Of a stretch of 8,262 nt of DNA, positions 1 to 6,031 are shown piece after piece (position 1 is the stretch's first letter; the number at the start of each line of letters is the position of its first letter). The stretch spans positions 1-8,262 of the forward strand of contig OMXX01000139.1 in the NCBI GenBank assembly GCA_900315105.1. The letters run 5' to 3'. This DNA is from an uncultured Prevotellaceae bacterium (lineage in GTDB: Bacteria; Bacteroidota; Bacteroidia; Bacteroidales; Bacteroidaceae). The translations under genes were made by a program, and so were the position numbers. Below the pieces are notes generated by a model. It had not been told where the DNA came from and ran no database searches. It saw nothing but the letters and a program-made list of their open reading frames with translations.

Positions 1-520
1 TGCCGATCTCGAGATAGCCTAAGTGGACGGGATCGAATGTCAGCAAGTGCATCTTCTCCAAATCCGGTTTGCCATCCTCGGCAAGGTACTCCTCGTTCAC
101 TCGGATATTTACGATCTTTGCCACGATATAATAGCCGGTTTCCGACTCATCAATCTTGCGTTCTATGCGGCACTCCATGGTCATGGGGAAGTCGGTGAAG
201 ACGGGAGCGTTCACGTGCTCGCCCTTTTCCACTTTCCAGCCCGTCTTAGCCACCTTGTCTTTCACCTTCTTTCCGCTTACCACACCGACAAAGTCAGCTG
301 CGACCATCGTCTCTGTCGTTGCGAAAGCAATGGTGAAGTCGGGATTGGCATTGAGGTTGACGGTTGTCTGATGGTTGCCCATCGAGATCATGATCTTATC
401 ACCGTCCCACTGCCCAGCCCATGCCGCGTTCATTGCATTGGGCGTACCGTCAGCATCATACGTGCCGATAATGATTACTGCTTGTGGCATGAACCATGCC
501 TTTGGATCAAAGTTCTTCAT
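1..520 (-). CDS. Flavin reductase-family (flavoredoxin-like) protein, C-terminus cut by window edge
   Basis: My minus-strand translation starts at the ATG at 520-518 (MKNFDPKAWFMPQ) and stays open for 173 codons to the window edge, so the last residues lie outside. The sequence has the FMN-binding split-barrel layout of flavin reductase/flavoredoxin-like proteins: an N-terminal PQAVIIIGTYDADGTPN strand, then NAAWAGQW near residue 31, a GNHQTTVNL segment, NPDFTIAFAT, and a C-terminal TFDPVHLGYLEIG end. Such proteins are cytoplasmic, bind FMN and usually reduce flavin or act as small electron carriers. The family is usually about 185-190 aa, so only some 10-15 residues should be missing. The start lies 16 bp after the stop of the YjbQ-family gene, and this looks like the last visible gene of a four-gene operon. 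The family is clear; the physiological substrate cannot be read from the sequence. Confidence 0.88.
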   Translation of the reverse strand, partial: MKNFDPKAWFMPQAVIIIGTYDADGTPNAMNAAWAGQWDGDKIMISMGNHQTTVNLNANPDFTIAFATTETMVAADFVGVVSGKKVKDKVAKTGWKVEKGEHVNAPVFTDFPMTMECRIERKIDESETGYYIVAKIVNIRVNEEYLAEDGKPDLEKMHLLTFDPVHLGYLEIG

Positions 521-536
521 ATTCTTCTTATTTTTC

Positions 537-947
537 TTATTCTAAAATTGTTGCTACAATATGTCTGCTGCCACCGTCGTTGCGGAACTCGCAGAGATAG
601 ATGCCCTGCCAGGTGCCAAGGTTGAGCCGTCCGTCGGTGATGGGAATGTTGATGCTCACACCGGTAATGATGCACTTGGCATGTGCGGGCATGTCGTCAG
701 AACCTTCGAGGACATGTCGATAGTCCGGCATATTCTCAGGTACGAACCGGTCGTAAATAGTTTCCATGTCACTCCTCACGTCCGGATCCCAGTTCTCACA
801 AATGCTCAACGCACAACTCGTATGCTGCACAAAGAGATTGAGCAGTCCCGTCTTTGGCAACTGTGGCAGATGACTAAGCACTTCATCTGTTATCAGATGG
901 AAGCCGCGGGACTGAGGCTTCAACTTAAATTCTACTTGCTGTATCAT
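537..947 (-). CDS. yjbQ: YjbQ-family (UPF0047) protein
   Basis: This 136-aa protein matches the length of the YjbQ/UPF0047 family (about 135-140 aa). It carries the family landmarks in order: a QHTSCAL segment near residue 42, ENWDPDVRSDME, YRHVLEGSDDMPAH with the conserved aspartates and histidines, and the C-terminal signature GRLNLGTWQGIYLCEFR followed by GGSRHIV. The conserved histidines are thought to form a metal or ligand site. Some members have weak thiamine-phosphate-synthase activity, but the true role is unsettled. It has no signal peptide, so it should be cytoplasmic. Its ATG shares one base with the TGA of the upstream PNPOx-like gene (TGATG), which suggests translational coupling inside an operon. 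The family assignment is very secure; the function is not. Confidence 0.93.
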   Translation of the reverse strand: MIQQVEFKLKPQSRGFHLITDEVLSHLPQLPKTGLLNLFVQHTSCALSICENWDPDVRSDMETIYDRFVPENMPDYRHVLEGSDDMPAHAKCIITGVSINIPITDGRLNLGTWQGIYLCEFRNDGGSRHIVATILE

Positions 948-1429
948 CAGAATTTTATCTCTTTCATTGGAGCTGAGAACGAGCAGAACTGCGCCACGCC
1001 GTCCGTGATGTAGAGCACTGCCGTATTGTCATCATCGGCAGAGTACATTCCCTTCAGTTCCGGATTCTTGTCAAGCACATAAGCCTTCGCCTCACGACTG
1101 TCGTCGTTGACGAGCTTCCCGCTGATACGGATCCACTCCGTGCCGGATGGCTTCACGGCAGTGATCTCAAACTTTGGGTTGGCCATCATCTGCTTGAATA
1201 CCTTTTTCTTCTTTCCAGTCTGGATGTAGAGCTTGCCTTTAAGCACCTCCGCTACTCCGAACGGACGCACACGAGGCTGGTCGTCATCCACTGTTGCAAT
1301 ATAAAACACACCACACTCATGGAGATAGTCACGAACTTCCTGCACAGCACTTTTCGTCTGTGCATTTACTACCATTGTCGTCATAAGCATGAGAAATAAA
1401 AATAGTTTCTTCATCATTGTGTTAGCCAT
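947..1429 (-). CDS. Secreted pyridoxamine 5'-phosphate oxidase-like (FMN split-barrel) protein
   Basis: The product is 160 aa. It opens with a signal peptide: a basic MKK, a hydrophobic run LFLFLMLMTTMVV and a cleavage site at NAQ, so the mature protein should lie in the periplasm. The rest is one PNPOx-like split barrel: VRDYLHECGVFYIATVDDDQ, then PRVRPFGVAEVLKGKLYIQTG, KKVFKQMMANPKFEITA, and WIRISGKLV, ending FCSFSAP. These segments are typical of small PNPOx-family proteins that bind FMN or a related cofactor; the family name does not imply real pyridoxamine oxidase activity. Possible starts are residue 1 (MANTMMKK) or the MM at residues 5-6, which would give a more usual signal peptide. 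The gene starts 8 bp after the preceding stop and overlaps yjbQ by one base. A Sec signal on a normally cytoplasmic flavin-binding fold is the odd feature here. Confidence 0.9.
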   Translation of the reverse strand: MANTMMKKLFLFLMLMTTMVVNAQTKSAVQEVRDYLHECGVFYIATVDDDQPRVRPFGVAEVLKGKLYIQTGKKKKVFKQMMANPKFEITAVKPSGTEWIRISGKLVNDDSREAKAYVLDKNPELKGMYSADDDNTAVLYITDGVAQFCSFSAPMKEIKF

Positions 1430-1437
1430 TGTTGTTA

Positions 1438-1992
1438 TTAGAAGTCATCTATGATTTTTGATTGATGGTTCCTGCCATTTATGTAGTCATTAAACTCAGC
1501 ATGAGTAGACCAATTATAAGGATATGTAAGCATTGTTTCGTCCATCAACATATAGCAATAGATAGAACCAAGGCCAGTATCAACTGTGAACGTGTTTCTG
1601 TTAGACTTGTCTATACCATCAGTGATATTATCTTCTCCGTATTTCGCAGAAAGAATAGATCGAAGATTGTCCATTTCTTCTTTTGCCCTATCATCAGTCA
1701 AACCATCATAGTAAACCTTGGCTCCATATACGGTCTTCGTATCTGGGTCATAGTAAACAGCGATATTCCCCTTCTTGCCTGCGAAGGTGCCGATGAAACT
1801 TCGTGTTCCAACAGGAAGCAACTTACTTATTTTTGCGTTCAATCTGAAACCCTTAGCGATAAGTTTCTTTTGAAATTGTTCAATACTGCCGGTCAACGGA
1901 ATGCCAGCAAATTTCATATGCTCTGTTTGTGCAAAAAGGACTAATGAAAACAGAGACATCAATAACAATAGAAATGCTTTTTTCATCCTCAT
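1438..1992 (-). CDS. Small secreted Bacteroidales protein of unknown function
   Basis: This 184-aa protein has a clear signal peptide (MRMKKAFLLLLMSLFSLVLFA, with cleavage before QTEH), so it should be periplasmic. The mature part starts with HMKFAGIPLTGSIEQFQKKL, a pattern I recognise from uncharacterised Bacteroides and Prevotella secreted proteins, and continues with alternating strands (GTRSFIGTFAGKKGNIAVYY, KTVYGAKVYY) and one amphipathic helix. I know no function for the family. The ATG at 1992 overlaps the TGA of the upstream nitroreductase remnant as ATGA; a second in-frame ATG at 1986 (MKKAF) is an alternative. The upstream stretch is purine-rich (GAGGGGG). It is the first intact gene after the repeat-copy-1 promoter and is followed 8 bp later by the secreted PNPOx-like gene, so the two exported proteins may work together. 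Confidence 0.85.
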   Translation of the reverse strand: MRMKKAFLLLLMSLFSLVLFAQTEHMKFAGIPLTGSIEQFQKKLIAKGFRLNAKISKLLPVGTRSFIGTFAGKKGNIAVYYDPDTKTVYGAKVYYDGLTDDRAKEEMDNLRSILSAKYGEDNITDGIDKSNRNTFTVDTGLGSIYCYMLMDETMLTYPYNWSTHAEFNDYINGRNHQSKIIDDF

Positions 1993-2160
1993 ACCCCCTC
2001 AAATATTTCGTTCATTTCCTTCCGCTTCTTTTCTGCATGTGTACAGTCGGGAGCGATATGTCCGATGGAAACGATAGCCACGGCTTCCTCCTTACTTGAC
2101 CGGTTCGTCCGTGTACTTGCGCACGGAGAAGCGCCTTGTTGCTAAGTCCTTAAATGCCAT
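1989..2160 (-). pseudogene. Nitroreductase miniature, internally deleted and frameshifted (repeat copy 1)
   Basis: My translation from the ATG at 2160-2158 gives MAFKDLATRRFSVRKYTDEP, the N-terminus of a NAD(P)H:FMN nitroreductase with its RRFSVRK phosphate-binding segment. An extra A in GTCAAGTAAGG then creates a stop after 22 codons. In the next frame the sequence resumes as AVAIVSIGHIAPDCTHAEKK and ends NEIFEGV-stop, which is the C-terminal end of the same family. About 110-120 residues that normally lie between (FMN/dimer core) are absent. The second copy at 7622-7792 has the same junction but an open frame. The TGA overlaps the start of the secreted protein gene as ATGA. It cannot encode a working nitroreductase; its remaining role may be only as transcribed leader. 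Confidence 0.8.
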
Positions 2161-2212
2161 AAGCTGATGAATTATTTATTTCAGCCTCAAAGGTACAACT
2201 TTATATCGACAA
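1989..2212. repeat. Long direct repeat, copy 1
   Basis: This block matches 7622-7844 in the same orientation. The 52 non-coding bases 2161-2212 are identical to 7793-7844. The nitroreductase N-terminal part (about 75 bp) differs by two substitutions and one inserted base. The C-terminal part (about 96 bp) differs at about 16 positions. Similarity stops abruptly after TCGACAA on the right and fades a few bases beyond TCCTCAT on the left. Counts were made by eye. Confidence 0.9.
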
Positions 2213-2218
2213 GTACAA
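2188..2218 (-). promoter_or_regulatory. Bacteroidetes-type promoter, copy 1
   Basis: On the minus strand TACCTTTG (2195-2188) matches the Bacteroidetes -7 consensus TAnnTTTG exactly. A TTG at 2218-2216 lies 20 bases upstream, which fits the -33 element. The first ATG (2160) is 27 bases past the box. It would drive the nitroreductase remnant and the four downstream genes to the left. The -7 box is inside the direct repeat, but the -33 element lies just outside it. Confidence 0.65.
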
Positions 2219-2254
2219 GTATTTGGCAAAGAATAATCACTGACGAAAGCAGCA

Positions 2255-2299
2255 AGCCCGTAACAACATTCAACCAAGAGTGAAGCCTTGTATCGGGCT
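2255..2299 (+). repeat. Inverted repeat abutting the 5' end of tRNA-Arg
   Basis: AGCCCGTAACAA (2255-2266) pairs with TTGTATCGGGCT (2288-2299), leaving two central mismatches and a 21-base loop. The right arm ends on the base before the mature tRNA. It could fold in the tRNA precursor near the RNase P cut site, or it could be chance. The rest of the intergenic stretch 2213-2299 shows nothing else I can name, and I found no convincing plus-strand promoter for the tRNA. Confidence 0.45.
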
Positions 2300-2372
2300 G
2301 GTTCCGTAGCTCAATGGATAGAGCGTCTGCCTCCGGAGCAGAAGGTTGCAAGTTCGAATCTTGTCGGAATCA
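2300..2372 (+). tRNA. tRNA-Arg (anticodon CCG)
   Basis: The 73 bases fold as a full cloverleaf. The acceptor stem GGTTCCG pairs with CGGAATC (one G-U pair), with discriminator A. The D-arm is GCTC-AATGGATA-GAGC. The anticodon stem TCTGC/GCAGA encloses loop CTCCGGA, with anticodon CCG at 2333-2335, which reads the arginine codon CGG. The variable loop is AGGTT. The T-arm is GCAAG-TTCGAAT-CTTGT. CCA is not encoded, as is common in Bacteroidetes. It is the only clear plus-strand gene and converges on the DUF262 operon. Such loci, with a tRNA 3' end facing accessory genes, are common insertion points, but no duplicated 3' end is visible here. Confidence 0.96.
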
Positions 2373-2393
2373 CAGAATAGTTTTATGATATTG

Positions 2394-2431
2394 ACTGTCA
2401 CATATAGACTTAATGTGCTATATGCGACAGT
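2394..2431. terminator. 14-bp-arm hairpin between the convergent tRNA and DUF262 operon
   Basis: ACTGTCACATATAG (2394-2407) and CTATATGCGACAGT (2418-2431) are inverted repeats with one mismatch and a 10-base loop. A competing smaller hairpin, CACAT (2399-2403) with ATGTG (2413-2417), overlaps it. The element lies 21 bases after the tRNA and 27 bases beyond the stop of the DUF262-DUF1524 gene, so a bidirectional terminator is the simplest reading. Neither side has a proper T-tract, which is why confidence is limited. Confidence 0.45.
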
Positions 2432-2458
2432 ACACTTACACTAAAAGTTACTATTACA

Positions 2459-4522
2459 TTATTGCTTGTCGCTGATAATGATATCAAGCATTTTTTGCTG
2501 ATGCACTTTCATGTCATCATCATTCCATTCCAATCCAGAACCTCTATCCAATTCTCCTTCGAGTTCTTGGGCATAATTATCCTGGCACATCTGCATCATA
2601 ATCTTAAACTTCAGCGAAGCCACACTTACCTGGTCTGCCTTCTCATCACTATAATGATCCAACTTGGCTTTCGGGCTCCAATTGGAACCTGAACTGTTTG
2701 CGTCAGCACCAATCATGGCGAAGTTGCCAAAGCTGTTGATGGCTTCCGAGCTCAGCAGCTTACCTTCCCCGGCTTTCTCTTGTGGATAGAAATGCTCCAA
2801 CGACTTTCTTGTACGTGAGAAATAGAAGTTGTTGAATGGGTCAAGTTCAAAGTCGCTGCAACCAAGCGAATCGAAGAACTGGCTACGTTCGCGAGAGCCT
2901 TTCTTTGTCTTATTGCCACGCAACTCATCAGAATATTTTCTCCAAAGCTTATAGTCGGTATAGTTGAAGACATACAGAGGTATATCCATTTTGCCCCGCT
3001 TGTATATTTCATTGAATCTTGACTTATAGTCTACGCCGTCTGTTCCAATCTCATCCAAGTTCAATCTGCCGTTTTTCAGCACGACGTTGTCAAAGGCGTT
3101 TGGCAATGGCTGATTTCTTTCATTCAAACATTCCTGATTGAGATAAACGTCATAGAAATACTTGTCGGCGAGCTGACGAAGAAACTGTAGATAATCACGG
3201 TCTGACTGCATACCGTTCTTAAACAAATATGCCATACAGTAAAACAGGTAATTCTTTCGCTGCTTGGGAGTGAATGTTACTTCGAACATCGACAACAGAT
3301 GGACCAGCTCTTTCTGAACGTCTGCATCTTCGGATAAATTTTTTAGATATTGTTTTTTGTTATTTTCTTTGTAAAGACATTGCAGTTTCCATGGATTGTC
3401 ACCCACGGTCTCCTTGTTGTCCAAGGCATGATGGACAATATAATTATCGAGGAAGAACTTTGCCTTGAGCAGGTTGAATGCGAATTGTCGTGCAAAATAC
3501 GCTTTGTCGGCGGCACCGTCTAATGACTTCTTAAATTCATCTAACAGCTCCTTATCGTCGAGGATGAAATCTGAAGGGACAAAACCTTTTTGATCCATCA
3601 TAGTCACTTTCAACACGATTAGCAGAAAATTAGGAAAGTCAATGATGGGCTGAAACTTATCGCTCTGTTCGTAAGCGGTAGATACATTTTGCTGTTCTAT
3701 AGGCTTACCTAACAGACTGATGATAGTTTCTTTTCCATCCGACTCATCGCGCGCTGGTATCTCGGAAAAATCATTGATGGCAAAATCATTAAGATGATCC
3801 CCAAACATTTGTTTTTCAGAAAACGTCTGTTGGATGTAAGCATTCATCTCGCTGCAAGCCTCCCACACCTTACCGAATGTTGCGATGTCGGTCTTGTTCA
3901 AGTGCTTGCTCAGCATAGACTTGACAATCTCATGTTTCTCCAACTGTTCGCCCCGTGAGTTCATCACCTCAAAATAGTGGTTCAGATCGACATCTTTCGG
4001 AACACTATAGTGTATGATATGGACATTATTCAGGAAAAATTGCATGAATTTTTCCCGCTCGTCGTTGCCCACAATATCATTCAAGGCCTTGTTTGCATAT
4101 TGATAGCCGTCTCTGATGCCATTGTCCACCTCTTCACCTAAGTCTGGATAATTATCCAGATGCCTGATAGTCGAGGCTGATCGCTTACGGGCACTGTATG
4201 TCAACTTGTTAAAGACATTGTTGACCCTCATAGCTTTTAGTATGAGATAAATGGTGGTCAGACGCTGTTGACCATCAATGACCTCGTAAACATGATCTCC
4301 ACGGTTGTAGGTTACCAATGTTCCAATGTAGTAAATCGTCTTGTCCGATTTCTTCATTGAGTCATACACATCCTTTATCAATGCGCGAATTTCATCTTCT
4401 TGCCAAGCGTAATTGCGTTGGTAGATAGGTATCAAGTAGGTCTTTGACTCCTGGCCCTGACAATAGATGTCATTGATAGAGCACTCCAAGAGGGGCAATT
4501 CCTTAGCCTTCATATTACTCAT
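2459..4522 (-). CDS. DUF262-DUF1524 protein, GmrSD-like predicted type IV restriction nuclease
   Basis: This 687-aa protein has the full GmrSD-type architecture. The N-terminal DUF262 (ParB/Srx-like NTPase) shows IPIYQRNYAW at residues 31-40, VIDGQQRLTT at 81-90 with the DGQQR signature, and MNSRGEQLEKHEIVKSML at 187-204. A long helical middle follows. The C-terminal DUF1524 His-Me/HNH-type domain shows SLEHFYPQ at 574-581 (His577 the likely catalytic residue) and the partner segment NSFGNFAMIG…NWSPKAK at about 596-620. In characterised relatives (GmrSD, BrxU, SspE) DUF262 hydrolyses NTP and DUF1524 cuts DNA, often modified phage DNA. The annotated ATG overlaps the upstream gene's TAA by 8 bp (ATGAGTAA); the ATG three codons in is an alternative. 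It is the last gene of a three-gene operon. The target modification is unknown. Confidence 0.9.
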   Translation of the reverse strand: MSNMKAKELPLLECSINDIYCQGQESKTYLIPIYQRNYAWQEDEIRALIKDVYDSMKKSDKTIYYIGTLVTYNRGDHVYEVIDGQQRLTTIYLILKAMRVNNVFNKLTYSARKRSASTIRHLDNYPDLGEEVDNGIRDGYQYANKALNDIVGNDEREKFMQFFLNNVHIIHYSVPKDVDLNHYFEVMNSRGEQLEKHEIVKSMLSKHLNKTDIATFGKVWEACSEMNAYIQQTFSEKQMFGDHLNDFAINDFSEIPARDESDGKETIISLLGKPIEQQNVSTAYEQSDKFQPIIDFPNFLLIVLKVTMMDQKGFVPSDFILDDKELLDEFKKSLDGAADKAYFARQFAFNLLKAKFFLDNYIVHHALDNKETVGDNPWKLQCLYKENNKKQYLKNLSEDADVQKELVHLLSMFEVTFTPKQRKNYLFYCMAYLFKNGMQSDRDYLQFLRQLADKYFYDVYLNQECLNERNQPLPNAFDNVVLKNGRLNLDEIGTDGVDYKSRFNEIYKRGKMDIPLYVFNYTDYKLWRKYSDELRGNKTKKGSRERSQFFDSLGCSDFELDPFNNFYFSRTRKSLEHFYPQEKAGEGKLLSSEAINSFGNFAMIGADANSSGSNWSPKAKLDHYSDEKADQVSVASLKFKIMMQMCQDNYAQELEGELDRGSGLEWNDDDMKVHQQKMLDIIISDKQ

Positions 4523-6014
4523 TATAATACGTATTCGATTTAAAAAAGTGCATGAAATTTTTATAAATTCCTTCTTCCTTACCTTTTATGTTTTCCTCAT
4601 TGAGGCACCGGAAAGTGATATCCTCTTTTGATAGTGGCACCAATCTGTCAGCCAAATCACTGAGCAATGTTACAGGATTGTCGGAGGCCTCTATAATCTT
4701 ATACATATTGAACGAGTTCTTTAATGGCCTGCCACTTCTCTCAAGAATGTAATTCTGAGCTGATTGCCATCCAAGATTGGTGTACTGAGCACGGAGCGAA
4801 TAAGCCCAAATGAAAGCATCTACCACGAATTGCTCAAAGAGATTCGTGTCCTCTTGTGTCGGATAGGTAGCCGGACAAAAGCGGTCTACATACAGAAGTA
4901 ATACCGTGTCGAAAAGCAACCTTGTAATTTTGTTGCCAACCCCCTTGTTATAGAATTTGTCAAGCGTATTGACAATAACATTTCCCTTAATGTAGAAGCC
5001 TTCGTACTGGTTGTTGTCCCGGATGTCTTCCAGAATTTTATAGTAATGCTTCGTGTATTCGAAGAAAGGTTTACCGGCAATAATGGGCGAGTTCAACTGA
5101 AAAGCATTCACTTTTCTTGTTCCCGAAACAAAAGGCATAGCCGAAGAGTTGACCAATTCAGCATAGGAATACGCGCTCTTATAGAACTGTGCGAAAGGAG
5201 TATGGGCATACCCTGTGATGCCCTTAAATTTGTAGATGTTGTGCTCGTTAAGACCGTAAGCCCAGTTGCCATTAATCCATTCTTTGATACGGTAGATGTA
5301 GTTGCCAAAAAGAGAGGCCAATTTGGACTGAGGCGCACTTTCCCAGTCATTTACAATCTCTTCTGTTGTCTTTTCGTCAACGTCGGTCATCTCTCTGAGG
5401 TGATAGGCCTTCAACAAGTCGTGGGGATAAAGGGCTTTCCCTCTCGCATTCTGCGAGTCAAAGAACTGGAAGGCTTCAGATTGGTTGTCCGTAATGACAA
5501 CAATCATTTCACACCTCTGCTCTATGAAGTCACGCAAATTCTTCATATCCCTTACATGGTCAACGTTCTCTTTTTCCCCAGGGTTCTTGTAAACCCTGCG
5601 TCTGAAGGCATTTAGATTGTTGGGGATGTTGCGTCGACTGAAAGTATTGTTATATACCGCTTGCTTGAGAAAATTGATTTCTCTCCTTTTCTCATCCGTC
5701 TCCATCTCATAGAGTGCATAAAGCAAGAGAGAGAAGGTGATAGTGCGTTGTTGGCCATCCACGATGTTGTAACATCCATTTTCACTATGTAGGATGAGTG
5801 TGCCCACCCGATAGACTTCTTTGTTGCCGTTCTTGGCCTCGATGATGTCATCAAGCAGTTGTATGGCATTTCGTGCAGTCCATTTGTATGGCCGCTGATA
5901 ATCAGGGATGGTAAGCCTGACATTGTCTATGGATTTATCATCCTTGTCTTTTGAAATTTTCTCATTTAACAGCAAATCACCAATCGTTGTTATTGCTAAA
6001 GTCAAATTACTCAT
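4515..6014 (-). CDS. DUF262 protein without visible nuclease domain (GmrS-like)
   Basis: This 499-aa protein carries a clear DUF262 domain: IPDYQRPYKW at residues 36-45, NIVDGQQRTITF at 83-94 with the DGQQR motif, and a SQNARGKALYPHDLLKAYHL block at 187-206. The remaining 290 residues are helical and aromatic-rich. I see no EHxxPQ motif and no N…K partner of a DUF1524 nuclease, so it probably supplies NTP hydrolysis or assembly but not cleavage. The normal GmrS-type motifs are intact, so it is not obviously decayed. It starts 17 bp after the upstream reader-like gene and overlaps the DUF262-DUF1524 gene by 8 bp, which implies coupled synthesis of two DUF262 proteins, possibly as a hetero-oligomer. 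Both DUF262 genes open with the same nine bases (ATGAGTAAT). A C-terminal domain too diverged to see by eye remains possible. Confidence 0.87.
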   Translation of the reverse strand: MSNLTLAITTIGDLLLNEKISKDKDDKSIDNVRLTIPDYQRPYKWTARNAIQLLDDIIEAKNGNKEVYRVGTLILHSENGCYNIVDGQQRTITFSLLLYALYEMETDEKRREINFLKQAVYNNTFSRRNIPNNLNAFRRRVYKNPGEKENVDHVRDMKNLRDFIEQRCEMIVVITDNQSEAFQFFDSQNARGKALYPHDLLKAYHLREMTDVDEKTTEEIVNDWESAPQSKLASLFGNYIYRIKEWINGNWAYGLNEHNIYKFKGITGYAHTPFAQFYKSAYSYAELVNSSAMPFVSGTRKVNAFQLNSPIIAGKPFFEYTKHYYKILEDIRDNNQYEGFYIKGNVIVNTLDKFYNKGVGNKITRLLFDTVLLLYVDRFCPATYPTQEDTNLFEQFVVDAFIWAYSLRAQYTNLGWQSAQNYILERSGRPLKNSFNMYKIIEASDNPVTLLSDLADRLVPLSKEDITFRCLNEENIKGKEEGIYKNFMHFFKSNTYYNE

Positions 6015-6031
6015 GATTCATCATTAATTTT

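Noticed and set aside
561..1013. Plus-strand open frame of 150 codons across the YjbQ and PNPOx-like genes
   Set aside because: It lies opposite two well-supported family members and its translation resembles no protein; it is an antisense shadow.
1462..1944. Plus-strand open frame of 160 codons
   Set aside because: It is the antisense of the secreted protein gene, whose signal peptide and family pattern are clear.
2350..2372. tRNA 3' end as an integrase attachment site
   Set aside because: I found no second copy of the tRNA 3' end and no integrase in the window.
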